This document shows, one piece after another, positions 22,501-34,497 of a stretch of 64,000 bases of DNA (its first letter is position 1; the number at the start of each line of letters is the position of its first letter). Both the position numbers and the translations under genes were made by a program. A model generated the notes under the pieces. The model was not told the DNA's origin. It ran no database searches and saw nothing but the letters and a program-made list of their open reading frames with translations. The stretch is from Crocodylus rhombifer (Eukaryota > Chordata > Crocodylia > Crocodylidae), in assembly GCA_038503035.1 (NCBI GenBank), contig JAVSML010000969.1, positions 4,736 to 68,735 of the forward strand, written 5' to 3'.

Positions 22501-23914
22501 CATTTGGCAAGGTTTCCTTTTTCCACCTCTGTCTGTCTCAGAGGAATGAATCCTAGATCTTCAGTACCAATGTACAGGTCTTTCCTACTTGAACTAAAGG
22601 ACAAGCTGGTTCTTATGGCTTTTATCCTCCCTTTGGTCCAGTTTTGAAAGGAGAAGATGGCCACATTTCCTAAGCTTTACATTCCACCTGTGCCATGATT
22701 TAGGAGTGTGCAGTGCATGATTCTCTTGGCAGAGGGTCACACCGACTTTCTCCTTGCCTCTTTTGTGATAGCAAGCTCCCCAGGGATTCATAAGCAGAAT
22801 GAAAAATCCACTCTGACCACACAAAAACTGCAAATATAGCCAGTCCCTGCACAGGGAAGCCCAGGATGTGAAAGTCTCATTCTTCTGTCATCCAATTCCT
22901 TGAGCATTGGTTAGCCCAGATCTGGCCATTAGACTGGCATTTTTCCAAGCCTAACCATGCCCCCCCCCCTTTCAGGTCACTGATGAAACTTCCCTCTCGT
23001 GAATACATTTATGTCAACTCTGGGCACTTTTGAACAATCTCCTTATATTTATTATTGAGCATTAACCAATAATGCTGCTCGTGAACAACCACTCCACCAC
23101 GAAGCCTATGCATTGAAATCTACAGTCTGCCAATATCAGAACTTAACAGCAGACCCAGTCCTGAGGAATGAGAAGTCTGCCATAAGAGGCTTGAAGTATA
23201 ACTTTGGGTCCGAACTGAACTCAAGCCAAAAAGAAGGATGGAAAAAAGCTGTAATTACAGGCAATATTTTTACTCCTTAGAAGATTAACAGGTCAGCAGA
23301 AGAATTTAAGTATCATTAATTTTTGGATTCCAATTTAATAGCAAATAATCCAGCACTCAGATATGAAGAAAATATATTACCCTTGGGAATTCTCACCAAG
23401 TCCATAGGAGGCGAGACCACAGCAAAGGTCAACAATTAAACAGACAGCCCTTCATGCCGACGTGTATAAAAACAACTTGTCTCCTCCCAGCCCCCACCCT
23501 TTCTTGTGCATGCTGGAGCTTAAATAAGACTCTCTATTCAATAGCACTCCCATTTTTCAGTAACATTCAGGCAAACACACCATTTTTAATGTGTCTGAAG
23601 GGGGAAATTTATTAAAGAGGCAGTGTATTAAAAATATGCAAATGAACCCAGTAACTATGCAGCCCCATGAGATTGCAGGCTGAAATGTCATCTGGTTTTT
23701 TTCTCCATTTTTATGCACTAGGATGCTTTATAGGTCCCCTTTTTTATACTGTAACTGGGAGCATGATAGATATTTAATCTGTTTGAAAATAATTGCAGTA
23801 ATAATGATTATTTTATTGGGTTTAAATATGTCCTGAAAAGGAAAAAAAATGCACTGAAATTCCACGGAAGAGAGAAAGAGTTGCCATGTATGTATGTAAA
23901 AAGGGTACATGCCT
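22501..23914. other. Unique sequence; octamer motif in AT-rich block
   Basis: No gene was seen. The block 23565-23700 is AT-rich and contains an ATGCAAAT octamer (23636-23643) and TTTTTAATGTG; it could be a conserved non-coding element but that is not testable here. Confidence 0.35.
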
Positions 23915-24060
23915 CTGTGTGTGTATGTGTGTGTGTGTGTGCGTGTGCGCACGCGTAAGAGAGGGAAAGAAGTGTGTAGCAGTGCACATATTTGGGTACA
24001 GGCGTGTGTGTGTGTCAATTTCTAAATCTGTTTGTGTATGCATGCATGCGTGTGTAGTGG
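23915..24060. repeat. (TG)n microsatellite, interrupted
   Basis: Long TG tracts interrupted by GCGTGTGCGCACGCG and unique sequence, with further TG runs near 24003-24018 and 24030-24057. The alternating purine-pyrimidine tract could adopt Z-DNA. The open frames running through it are artefacts of the repeat. Confidence 0.9.
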
Positions 24061-26654
24061 CACATGTGTGCCTATCTATATGCATGAATATCTAGTTGTG
24101 TACACATTTGTGTACACGTTTGGTTATAGTTATCTATCTGTGAAGGCAGACAGAAGAACATATGCACATGCATACACCTCTGCAGGAATGCCTGACTATG
24201 TATGTACCATATTTGCCTCCAACTATGTTAGGACCCTGACTTGACAGAACTATAAGGAGAGCCATCCCCATGTCACTCCCATGGCATTGTTGAACTCACC
24301 CCTGAGATGCATTTGGCCTCAAACTCTATGCTCAAGTCCCCTCCTGTCTCTCAGGAGATTTCTAGTTCTAGAAAAAGAACACCAGGGACCAATTGTCCCA
24401 TTCAGACCCCTTACATGTGGGGAAAATTTCTTATAAGAAACTACCCTCCTTCCAGTTCTTCCTAAAACCATACCCCTGCCTTCTTGCCGGCCAAAATCTG
24501 TAACCTGACAACAACTAGGGAAGGGACTGGGCTGTGACAGCTTCTCCAGATTGGCTGTAAATTACACATAACACTATTATTTTGTCACCTCATCCTCCCT
24601 TTTTCACTGCACTCATTTGTCTTATCCACATTTTAGCCTTTGTTTTAGAGACTGCAATTTCCCTGGAACTGGGATGGTTATGGTCAATTGGTCATGAGTG
24701 TATACAGTGTCTTGCACCCTGGGCCCCTAACGTGGCTGTAGTATCTACAGGCTACTGCATCATAACTAACAACTCTAAGCCTTTGTAAGAGCAACATTGA
24801 GATGGGAACATTTATTTTCATGCCCACAGGATCCCTCTCCAAATCTCCTCTTTGAAGCTTCTATGCTAAACATCCCCAGGGTGCCCAAAAGCAGTGTGAG
24901 ACCAGCACTCTCTGCTCTTAATTCCAGGGAAAAGGCATCTTTCAAGTTATTGTTATAACTTCTTCATACCCAATCCCTACCTAACGCCAAAGAAAATTAT
25001 CTGGAGCCTTTTTCACTCACTCACTTCCCTCGTTCTTATCCTCCAGATTACCGCAAAGCAAGTCTTTGCTTGCAAAGGAAGATAATGTAAAAGCCAGATT
25101 TGGCCCTTACCAATTTGTGAAGACTTCCCAAGCTACATGTACGGCACACTGGAAAGAAAGGAGAAGTATTCCATTGTACCACACTCATTTCTCATTACAG
25201 CATTCACATCCGGCACTGTCAGGTGACAGATTCTGAAGCCAGGAGGGGCCATAACAGGCAACTTTTCAGGTCTCCTGCCAACAACAACATGGAAGGGGGT
25301 TTCTCAGAGCCACAGAGTGACCCAGAAGTAGACCCAGGATTAAATCTTAGGCCTTCCAGTGCTAACATCAGGCTTCCAAATTACATGGCCTGCCTTTGGC
25401 AGTAAAAGATCCTGATGTCTATGGAAAGCACAGGGTGACTATTGTTCTTCCTTACCCTGGCTCAACAGGACTGAGGTAGCTAAAGGGAATGTTTGCTAAA
25501 TAAAAGGGTATTTGAGGAGGTCTGATATGTGATGGGGCTTCTATAGAAGAGCACAGAAGGAAAGAAAAGGAAATGCAAAATTAGCCATCCCCAGCACTGA
25601 GGAGAGAAAATACTGAGTAGGTCTCTCTCAGACTATCTCCATATTTCAGAGCTGTCTGTATGCATATTACTATCATTTCTACCAGACAACAGCTGTCAGA
25701 TGGAAAGCAGATCAACTGTATCCAGTGTACTGAGTATGAACAAGAGCCCTGAAGTTTCAGGCTTATAAGTAAAAACAATACCATCTGAGCCATACTATGG
25801 AATTTATCAGAGCTAGTTGAAGTGCTGGTTGGTTTCAATGGCTTTTTATATGATACTCCCATGAATATGGGTATAACTTCACCCACAATAGCACTATGAC
25901 ACCAGTCCTGCTGACATCCTATGAGTCCTCAAAGTTTTCAAGAAGAGCACAGGAACAAATCCAGTGGCTTTCATCCTGCAGCTCTACTGAAATCAATATC
26001 AAAGTGTAGTCCCATTGATCAGTTGGTGCCAAATGAAGCTCTCTCCATGGGTAGGTACTAATAGACAATGCCAGCTACTAATTTCTATACCCACCCCATT
26101 CTTCACATTCAGCACTGAGCACTACTGCCCAGAGGGTGTCCTCAATACATTAAGCTCTTCCTTTCCCTGATATTTAATAGGACAGTTACAGTATGTGAAA
26201 CCCCAATCAGTTATACAGCATCTATTTATCTCGTGCAGTTGTTAAGCCTCCATCATCAATTGATGCTTAATTATTATACAATAACTGTCTCAATAAATTT
26301 AAATGGGAGCCCCTGTTGGAGACACTTCATTTAACAGATGAGCCACCATCTTTCCTCCCATAAATCTCCGCACAGATTGAAATGTCAGAGGGTCTTAAAG
26401 CCACTGTAGAGTTGTAGATAATGTCTTTGTTTATGGACAAGAGGAGCATCTCCGGAAAAGCTTCTTGAGTCAGCACAGATTCCGCTTGTTTGGTTTTATG
26501 AGAGTGTATGAAGACTATAAACTTGGAACAATTTTTCCAATTACAATTCATATGGCTTATAAATAAATGCACAGTTGTTAGTTCAGTGGGTAGAAAGCTC
26601 AATCTCCATCACAGGAAAACGCAACATAGGCCCACCCAGAACTCGGTATCAAGG
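24061..26654. other. Unique sequence; AT-rich block near 26.2 kb
   Basis: No gene was seen. 25290-25385 (CCACAGAGTGACCCAGAAGT and following) faintly resembles an inverted MIR-type SINE. The block 26195-26320 is AT-rich with several TAAT cores and the 12-bp palindrome CATCAATTGATG (26254-26265). Confidence 0.35.
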
Positions 26655-26775
26655 GGCTTGGTAGTGGTTTACCACTGCATCAGGGGAGTACATCAAGAAC
26701 TCGGTGAACACCCTGGGGAAGACCAGGAGCAATGGATACAAACTCCTGGAAGGCCACTTCAGGCTCAATTTTTAA
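26655..26775 (+). mobile_element. CR1 ORF2 fragment
   Basis: The translation LVVVYHCIRGVHQELGEH matches the conserved LVAxYKxxRGxHQxLGEHLF stretch near the CR1 ORF2 C-terminus. A frameshift then leads to a segment reading as SNGYKLLEGHFRL. It is a short decayed fragment without its tail. Confidence 0.75.
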
Positions 26776-27270
26776 AAAATCAGTTAACCCCTGCTGTCCA
26801 TCCTGAACCATTCTAATGCATATACATGTATCTATAAACCAATTCCCAAAAAGCAAAACTTTAAATACCATTTTCAAGCCATCAACAACCATGTGGTATG
26901 GAAAAGGGGCATTGCAGGCTATCATCAGCATGGGATAGAGATGAAGATGGGGATGGAGACAGCGTGGCCTCTCTCCAGTTGAGATAGAAGCGGTGGTGTC
27001 TGCCTCTACTCCAACATGCAATGCCATTGGCTCTCCATGTATGAATAGAAAGAGGTATCATATCCCATATCTCTAATAAGAGCTGCTACCCCTAGTGAGA
27101 TGGATTGCCACAATATCTTGTCTCCACAGCAGGACTTGAGAGACACATCTGAGGAGATAACTCCTTGCATGGTACTTCTTGTTGTGTCTCTTGATTATTA
27201 TGGCTATCATGAGGCATGGAAAATTCTGGATAAAGACAAATAAACCTTTAAATTCTAAACTTATTTCACT
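26776..27270. other. Unique sequence, no gene seen
   Basis: No feature was supported; a GAAGATGGGGATGGAGAC purine run lies near 26941. Confidence 0.4.
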
Positions 27271-27545
27271 GGGCAGGTCTACACGTGATGCTACATCACC
27301 AGAGCAATGTGCTACGGCAACATAGCATCAGCAGGCAAAAACCATGATGCTGCAGCTACTTCACCATAGTGATGCACTCCCTCGGTATAGTGTGTCGTTA
27401 CAGCAATGTAGTGATTAAAAATAACTGCACCACATGGATGGCACAGTACAGGCTGTTACTGCACCATCATTTAATATTTCCAGAAGGAACTACTAAATGA
27501 AGGCACAGTAACAATGGTGCCATAGGGGTGTGTGCAGACATGCCC
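27271..27545. mobile_element. 275-bp MITE with terminal inverted repeats
   Basis: The left end GGGCAGGTCTACACG is matched by the inverted right end GGGCATGTCTGCACACA. The interior is non-coding and rich in GCTAC and CATCA units. I could not identify a clear target duplication, so the superfamily is unknown. Confidence 0.6.
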
Positions 27546-29839
27546 ACGGAGACACCAGGCTGGATTAAGTCATTCTTTTTTGTGACTCCTCTTCTAGGCC
27601 ATTCCTGACTTGTCTCTTTCAAATTCCTTCATCTTGATCCCTTCCCTGCTGTGACTTCCCCTGTGCAAATTAACTAGAGTTTGTTGCTTGGTGCCTCAAA
27701 CAAGAACCTCCTTTCATCTCAATTAACTCTTTTTGTCAGAGACGGAATAAAAAGCGTAACCAAAAGTTAATTATCCTAATTCAATTTAGCCATAATTCTT
27801 GTGTAGGAAATAGGGAGTGGAGAGTGAGGATGGGAACGCAAGCAGACATGGTTGGAGTGAGGCTCCCTGAGAATAAGCTAATGATCTTCTGTGTGGCTCC
27901 TAATGGAAAACACATAAGAAGGGCTTTCGCAGACCTATTTTTCTGGGAATGACAACATGAGAAGAGGCAGGGGTCACAAAATATTGGGTGGGATAATCTC
28001 TTGTTCTCTCTCAGCTCCTTTTGAATGTTAAGCTTCTAGAAGCCATAGAAGGGGTGACAGGACCCAGAGAGTATCAGCATGAAAACAGAAAGCAAGGAGG
28101 GAAGAGGGAAAAGGAAAGTAAAAAAGGCTAGATGGTCTGGAGTGAAGCAGCGCATCAGGCTTCCCTGGAAAGCAGTCCTAAATGAACTCTACTAATTAAC
28201 TTCCTTCTCACAGTGTTCTGGCAGGGCTGTGGACTAATTAGAATCCCTCATCCCCACGCAGGAAAGTTGTCCTTGCTTGGCTGCTCAGAGCCGCAGACTT
28301 TAGATTGGAGACATATGGCAGCCAGATGAGCCAGAGGAAGTAACACTGCTCATCAGAAAACCTAAACAGTTTGGAATTACCAGACCAGATCAGACGTGTG
28401 TCCTCTGTAGTCTGGTAACCTGTCTATCTGCTCACAATGTGGCCTAATTTCCATTGGGTATAAATGGGCTTCTGCCCAATGAAGTGTAACTAGGCCAATT
28501 TACAACAGCCAGATAGCCAGCCATATGACTCGCAATTATGTTAAAGTTTCCTGGCACTCCTTACAGTCCTCCTTAGTTTTGACAAAGCTAAATAAAAATG
28601 TTTCATCAGAAATCCTTGCTACCTTGCCATTCACCTCAAGGCATATGCATTAGTAAATAGCCTGAACAATCTCCTGACTAACATCGACCTAATAGGATGC
28701 CTCCAAGTCACATTTTTCCCTGCTGAGATTTCCCATTGATTTATATATTCTCCACCAGTATTAATCTATCATGGGATTTTAACTTCCATCTCATGGTCAC
28801 TGTATCTGCTTAACAGTCTCTGGTCAGGAACCTGTATCACAAAGGATTCTGAGATTCAGAAGAAAATAGATATATTCACTCATTCTCTTTTATCCACTGT
28901 TCTCTTAACTCTTCTAAAGGATTCTAACAAGTCAGAGGCACAAATTTATTATTACAGAAACCACACTGACTTGTCCCTCATCTTATAGAAAGGCCTAAAT
29001 ATAGACTCTGAAAGCCCCTGCTATCAGAGATGTGGAAGAAGTCATCCTACTATGAAGTTGTATGAGCCCCACACAGTTTCCAGATGAAGGATTGGAAAGA
29101 AGAGTGACAGTCTCTCAAAGTCATTTTGAGAAGACAGGAGAGATGCTGAATGCCAGCTGCTCCTTCTTTTCATCCGCTCATTCTCAGCCTGTATTGAGCT
29201 CCTCTTCCTTTTTTAATGCTTTGACTTTGTAGATTCCTTATGAGGGGGAGCTAGGTCAGGTTTAATGTTGCTGGTCCACCTAGTGTCAAACATCAAAGGA
29301 AAGAAAGCAGGAGTTGTGGGACTTGATTAAGCTTCATCCACCAATGTAAGTTGCCATTTATGATAGATTGTGCAGATCATCCTTTATCTGTTGGTTTTTC
29401 TACAATATTACCTCAGTATCAAAGCCTATGATATCATGAACAAAATTAACCTTACAACACCCTATACAGGTAAGGACATACATTACCCCAGGGAATAGTG
29501 TAATATTTAGTACCAGGGAGTCTGTGGTAGAGAGCTATAATAGCGCCTGTATTTTCCTGAACCCCAATATCAATGCCAGTCTTGTTTCTTAGTAACAGCA
29601 AATATTTTGTAAAAGGGGCAATAATATCAATATTTTAATTGCTATAATGAGGTTTCAGAGTAAACAAGCCATTTAGATAAATCAAATAATTCATACTGGT
29701 TCATGCTGTGTTCAGCAGTTAGACAACTGTATTTATGTTATGCTTGCATCTTCTTTTGTGGTTTTCTCCACAACCCACGAACTATTAGAATCTGACTTTA
29801 TGGAAGGCTCATCTTCTGGAACAAAAGAAGTAGCCACAT
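27546..29839. other. Unique sequence; homeodomain-type AT motifs
   Basis: No gene was seen. The blocks 27665-27805 and 28185-28265 contain repeated TTAATT/TAATTA cores (such as AAGTTAATTATCC and CTACTAATTAACTT) and could be regulatory, but this is speculation. Confidence 0.35.
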
Positions 29840-30037
29840 TGTAGTGACAAATTAGAGTTTAGGGATGTTCCCTAACAGGAGACTGAGGGATTTTAGTTTG
29901 GAATTTGGAGATCATTCCTCAATTAGGGAGCACCTAGTCACTTCGCAAGAGAGGCTCATCTACTGCTCCACAATAAAACCTGTTAGTTTTTATTGCTCTT
30001 TATATGCCTGCATTTACTGAACCCAGCGATCACTACA
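29840..30037 (+). repeat. Ty3/gypsy 5' LTR
   Basis: The LTR begins TGTAGTGACA and ends GATCACTACA. It shares CCCTAACAGGAGACTGAGGG, an AATAAAACCTGTT poly(A) region and the CACTACA end with the 3' LTR at 34602-34775. It is about 198 bp; the two LTRs differ by many substitutions and indels, indicating an old insertion. Confidence 0.8.
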
Positions 30038-30055
30038 TGGGGTCAGGAGTAGTGA
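30038..30055 (+). other. tRNA primer-binding site
   Basis: TGGGGTCAGGAGTAGTG lies directly after the LTR end. It starts with the TGG complementary to the tRNA CCA tail. It resembles a TGGTGTCAGGAGTGG-type site, which would fit a leucine tRNA acceptor end by my recollection. One mismatch in the first 12 bases. Confidence 0.55.
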
Positions 30056-30510
30056 ATGAGAAAGAACTTAAGAGGAGTTTTGATCCATACTGACAAAGAA
30101 GTTGGAAACAGAGCAAGTGGAACAACACGGCCTCATAGAAGGACAAAGGCCTCTGTAAGTGACCTGCCTGCACCATTGCACTCTAAGGACCATTAGGCAC
30201 AGAAGTTTTGCAACTCCATGTGCCTTCTGATGTCAGGTAATGTAGCAGAGAACTGGAGGGCATACAGACAGACATCTAAGTAGTGCCTAGTGGCCACAGG
30301 AGCAGAAGGGGAAAATGATGAAGTCAAATCTTCTTTCTTCTTACACATGCTTAGGGAGGGAGCCTTGGCTGTTACTATCCAAATCTGCAGAGTAGCGTCT
30401 GCCAAAAAAAAAATAATACATTTGAAAGAATTTTTTTGTGTGTGCAGACAAACTATAGTATAGACCAGTGTAGTACTGAACTGAAGAGTAAAAGTACTCT
30501 TAAGAGTAAG

Positions 30511-30954
30511 AACTGTGCTTTTGGGAGCTTGACAGAATCTCTGATTAGAGATAAGATTATCTGTGGCATTGCAGACACTGAATTACAAGAGAAGCTCATG
30601 TGAAAGACAGACTTGTCCCTAGAAAGGGCTGTCCAAATGTGCAGGGTAGCAGAAACTCTTTGAAGGCCCAGGCTGCACCAAAAGATGTTGTCCATGCAAT
30701 AGGTCAGGAAGTATGTGGCCAAGAGAAGTCACGACACAGAGTGAAATCTTCCATTGGTTAGGAGCATGCTAAAGGATGGAAAGCAAAAGGACCAACATGC
30801 ACCAAACAAATGTGCTGCATTTGGAAAGAGGAACCATTTTGCCAGGTGCTGCAGATCCCACCCACAAAAACCTCAAATGCAAACAGTTCAGCACATACCA
30901 GAAGAATTTGATATAGCTATGGTAGAATCGAACCAAGTCAATGAGAGGTACTAG
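30511..30954 (+). pseudogene. Gypsy gag relic (capsid C-term, zinc knuckle)
   Basis: One frame gives FGSLTESLIRDKIICGIAD from 30520, the conserved Gag segment of vertebrate gypsy elements, then SLERAVQMCRVAETL. In-frame TGA codons occur at 30601-30603 and 30661-30663. The same frame then carries a nucleocapsid knuckle at 30811-30852, CAAFGKRNHFARCC. The second cysteine of the C-x2-C-x4-H-x4-C pattern is replaced by phenylalanine, so zinc binding is probably lost. The frame ends at about 30954, just before the CR1 insertion. The upstream stretch 30056-30510 is presumably 5' gag but is too decayed to align by eye. Confidence 0.8.
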
Positions 30955-30979
30955 ATTTGGTCAATGGAAGATTTGGTTT

Positions 30980-32930
30980 ATGGGGAGCACATAAAAAGTG
31001 GAAACAGGGAGAGATCACCAAAGAGGAATATACCTCTTCTGCTCGTGCTTGTAGGGAGGCAGTTAGACAGGCCAAAGCTACCATGGAGCTGAGGATGGCA
31101 ACCCAAGTAAAAGACAATAAGAAATTGGTTTTTTAGATATATAGGGAATAAAAGGAAGGCCCAGGGAGGAATAGGACCCCTGCTAAATGGGCAGAAACAA
31201 TTGGTGACGGACAGAGGGGACAAAGCTGAACTCCTCAACGAGTTCTTCGCCTCAGTGTTCCTAAGTGAGAGGCATGACAAGTCTCTCACTGGGAGTGTAG
31301 GGAGGCAGCAGCAAGGCTCCAGACTTCCATGCGTGGACCCTGAGGTGGTGCAGGGTCACTTGGAGGAACTGGATGCCTTTAAGTCGGCAGGCCCGGATGA
31401 GCTCCATCCGAGGGTACTGAAGGCACTGGCCGACATCATTGCAGAGCCACTGGCGGGAATATTTGAACGCTCGTGGCGCACGGGTCAAGTCCCGGAGGAC
31501 TGGAAAAGGGCCAATGTGGTTCCCATTTTCAAGAAGGGGAGGAAGGAGGACCCGGGTAACTATAGGCCAGTCAGTCTCACCTCCATCCTTGGCAAAATCT
31601 TTGAGAAAATCATCAAGGCTCACATTTGTGAGAGCCCGGCAGGACAAATTATGCTGAGGGGAAACCAGCACGGGTTCGTGGCAGGTAGATCGTGCCTGAC
31701 CAATCTAGTTTCTTTTTATGACCAGGTCACAAAACGCCTCGACGCAGGAGGAGGGGTGGATGTCGTATACTTGGACTTCAGGAAGGCCTTTGACACGGTA
31801 TCCCACCCCATACTGGTGAACAAGTTAAGGGGCTGTGACTTGGATGACTGCACAGTCCGGTGGGTGGAAAATTGGCTGGAGGGTCGCACCCAGAGAGTCG
31901 TGGTGGATGGGTCAGTTTTGACCTGGAAGAGTGTGGGCAGTGGGGTCCCGCAGGGCTCGGTGGTTGGACCGATACTCTTTAATGTCTTCATCAGCGACTT
32001 GGACGAGGGGGTGAAATGTACTCTGTCCAAGTTTGCAGATGACACTAAGCTATGGGGCGAAGTGGACACGCCGGAGGGCAGGGAACAGCTGCAAGCAGAC
32101 CTGGACAGGTTAGACAAGTGGGCAGAAAACAACAGAATGCAGTTCAACAAGGAGAAATGCAAAGTGCTGCATCTAGGGAGGAAAAATGTCCAGCACACCT
32201 ACAGCCTAGGAAATGACCTGCTGGGTGGCACGCAAGTGGAAAGGGATCTTGGAGTCCTAGTGGACTCCAAGATGAACATGAGTCGGCAGTGTGACGAAAC
32301 CATCAGAAAAGCCAATGGCACTTTATCGTGCATCAGCAGATGCATGACAAATAGGTCCAAGGAGGTGATACTTCCCCTCTATCGGGCGCTGGTCAGACCG
32401 CAGCTGGAGTACTGCGTGCAATTCTGGGCGCCGCACTTCAAGAAGGATGCGGATAACCTGGAGAGGGTCCAGAGAAGGGCCACTCGTATGGTTAAGGGCC
32501 TGCAGGCCAAGCCCTATGAGGAGAGATTAGAGAAACTGGACCTTTTCAGCCTCCGCAAGAGAAGGTTGAGAGGCGACCTGGTGGCTGCCTATAAGTTCGT
32601 CAGGGGGGCACAGAAGGGAATTGGTGAGTATTTATTCACCAAGGCGCCCCCGGGGGTTACAAGAAATAATGGCCACAAGCTAGAGGAGAGCAGATTTAGA
32701 TTAGATATTAGGAGGAACTTCTTCACAGTTCGAGTGGCCAAGGTCTGGAACGGGCTCCCAAGGGAGGTGGTGCTCTCCCCTACCCTGGGGGTATTCAAGA
32801 GAAGGTTGGATGTGTATCTAGCTGGGGTAATGTAGGCCCAGCACTCTTTCCTGCTTATGCAGGGGGTCGGACTCGATGATCTATTGAGGTCCCTTCCGAC
32901 CCTAGCATCTATGAATCTATGAATCTATGA
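30980..32930 (+). mobile_element. CR1 LINE, young 5'-truncated copy inside gypsy
   Basis: It begins about 30980, in the region coding KWKQGEITKEEY, and ends in tandem GAATCTAT units at about 32908-32930. It separates gypsy gag from gypsy protease, so it is younger than the gypsy insertion. Its long intact frame shows it is the least decayed CR1 in the window. Its tail matches the copy at 42044-42622. Confidence 0.93.
31201..32835 (+). pseudogene. CR1 ORF2 C-terminal piece, open for 544 codons
   Basis: Uninterrupted frame from LVTDRGDKAELLNEFFASVF to VYLAGVM. It contains RT motifs NVVPIFKKGRKEDPGNYRPV, HGFVAGRSCLTNLVSFYDQV, YLDFRKAFD (about 31771), GVPQGSVVGP and the catalytic FADDTKLWG (FADD codons 32032-32043), followed by the QLEYCVQFWAPHFKKD region and the ORF2 C-terminus. 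Upstream, an in-frame stop (TTTTTTAG near 31130) and the 5' truncation remove the endonuclease and any start codon. It is therefore a relic, with the first codon here not a real start, but the RT domain itself looks catalytically intact. Confidence 0.92.
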
Positions 32931-33420
32931 AGTGCTAGGAGAAATGGTTTCATTTAAATTGGACACAGGAACTCTGATTACTACCTTACCAGAGCATGAA
33001 TACTGCAAGTTAAAACTGAGGCCAAAAATAAGTCCAATCAACTTCATATTACTGACTGGCTATTCAGGAATAAATATACCAGTGAAAGGGAGACATATTG
33101 CTAGCATCCACTATAGACGTAGAGCATACAAACTCCCATTCACTGTGATATCTAGGGAGAAGGCACCAATTTTGGGTCTGCCAGCTTATGAAAAACCGGG
33201 TTTAGTTAAGCATGTGCTTGCAGTACAAAAGACTCAACATTCATGCCTCTTGATGATCCTCTTGGCTACAAGAAGCAACCATGATTTCAACCCTTATGGG
33301 AAGAAATGTACCTACGGACACATGCAAATATTATCATCCAGAAAGAGCAAATCTGTAGATAATGTACTGTGTGCAGAAGCACAGCTGTCAAAACTGCAAG
33401 TCAGTCAGATCCTAGGATAA
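32931..33420 (+). pseudogene. Gypsy retropepsin relic
   Basis: The frame reads EMVSFKLDTGTLITTLPEHE, the aspartic-protease active site with DTG codons at 32962-32970 (DTGA in the family; here DTGT). A GRHIASIHYRRRAYKLPFTV segment follows, then an APILGLPAYEKPGLVKHVLA block (about 33163-33225) corresponding to the conserved ILGL-x-CxxLGLIKRV end of vertebrate gypsy proteases. It is in the same frame as the gag knuckle once the CR1 is ignored. Downstream of the domain the frame continues without recognisable RT. Retropepsins cut the Gag-Pol polyprotein; this copy is a fragment. Confidence 0.85.
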
Positions 33421-34497
33421 GAACTCAAATCTATCAAGACTTAGAACAAAAGCTTCTCATCAAAAAACTAAATCAGAAACTGGATCTGATACATCATGGA
33501 ACTGATAAGAAAGTGAAACCTCCTAAAAGGCAGACAAGGTTCTTTGGGTGAATCTGATATCTCTTATTAGACCAACTTAAATATTTGGGAAAAAATGTTA
33601 GCAAACTTTTGGGTTTAAAACCCCTTTGTCAGGCTGAGGAAGTCTCTGCAGCTGGTGTGTGCTCTTCCTGGATGGAATGAAAAGTAAAGAAGCCAGAGGC
33701 TGGGCTGGTCTGCATGCAAGACAGGCAGTCAGTGAAGATGTAAACTGAGGAGTCAGTGGGTGAGAGACAGGCTGGGTGGGGGAGGAGAAGGGGGATGAAT
33801 GTAACTGTTAAATAGTGGAGAGGTACCTGAGGAGTCAGATATTAGGCAGGTTATAATGTGTCATAAATCCAATGTCTATATTTAGTCCAAGGTATTTTGT
33901 ATCCAGGAGGCTAATGAAGTGGCGTTCATAGCTCATCCCTGGGAAGTGTTTTGTAAGTTTCCTTTGAGGATTAAAACTGAGAGATTGGAGAGACAGTGGG
34001 GTTTTTGGTGAGAAATGTGTCCCCACCAGTGACTTAGTGTTTTGTCTTCGATAGTTTTCCGGTGTGTGTTCATTCTTGCGCGCAGTTGTAGTTTGGTCTC
34101 TCCTACATATCAGGGCACTTGGTAATAATATATATACATTTATATTATAAATATATTACATTTATTACATAATATAAGATAATTACAAAATATATTACAA
34201 AAATATATTACATTTTTGGAGGTGCAGCTATTAGATGCAGGGATGCTGATGGCTCTGTTGTGGGTTGTAGTAATTGTGGGGGTGGTGGAGATATGTTGGC
34301 AGGTTTTGCATTTCTTGTCATGGCATAGTCTGGATCAGATTCACCCAAGGAACCTTGTCTGCCTATGTTCTTAGACCAACATGGCTACAACCTACACCCC
34401 TGTAAACCTCCCACAAAAGACTCACAGAAACTTGCTAAAGGAGCTACAGAAATTGGGAATAGGAAAGTGAGTGGGGTAAAGGCTCACCCCCATAACC
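33369..34497 (+). pseudogene. Gypsy integrase C-terminal tail relic, split
   Basis: RIRTQIYQDLEQKLLIKKLN followed by QKLDLIHHGTDKKVKPPKR (to about 33527) resembles the segment after the integrase core in vertebrate gypsy elements (RLRTxLP ... KQKxYYDRGTxxLPPL). After the Penelope-like insertion the text resumes at 34404 with KPPTKDSQKLAKGATEIGNR and reaches a stop at about 34500. The jump from protease straight to this tail implies a large internal deletion. The homology call is by eye and is weaker than for the protease. Confidence 0.5.
33528..34403 (-). mobile_element. Penelope-like unit with inverted ends
   Basis: 31-bp arms at 33528-33558 (AGGCAGACAAGGTTCTTTGG...) and 34334-34364 are inverted copies with two mismatches. 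The insertion is flanked by similar sequence AAACCTCC(CAC/T)AAAA at 33516-33527 and 34404-34418, a likely target duplication. On the minus strand the sequence GACAAAGGGGTTTTAAACCC and AGTTGGTCTAATAAGAGATA is a dispersed reptile repeat I associate with Penelope-like elements. The minus-strand peptide SYERHFISLLDTKYLGLNID (33835-34026) resembles the end of their GIY-YIG region. An AT-rich TATATTA block lies at 34128-34218. Assignment to Penelope is tentative; the inverted ends are certain. A related fragment lies at 58644-58816. Confidence 0.55.

Noticed and set aside
23728..24095. His/Thr- and Cys/Val-rich frames
   Set aside because: These are translations of the (TG)n microsatellite.
25405..25430. 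GATGTCTATGGAAAG as a CR1 tail
   Set aside because: Only about 12 bp match and no CR1 sequence precedes it.
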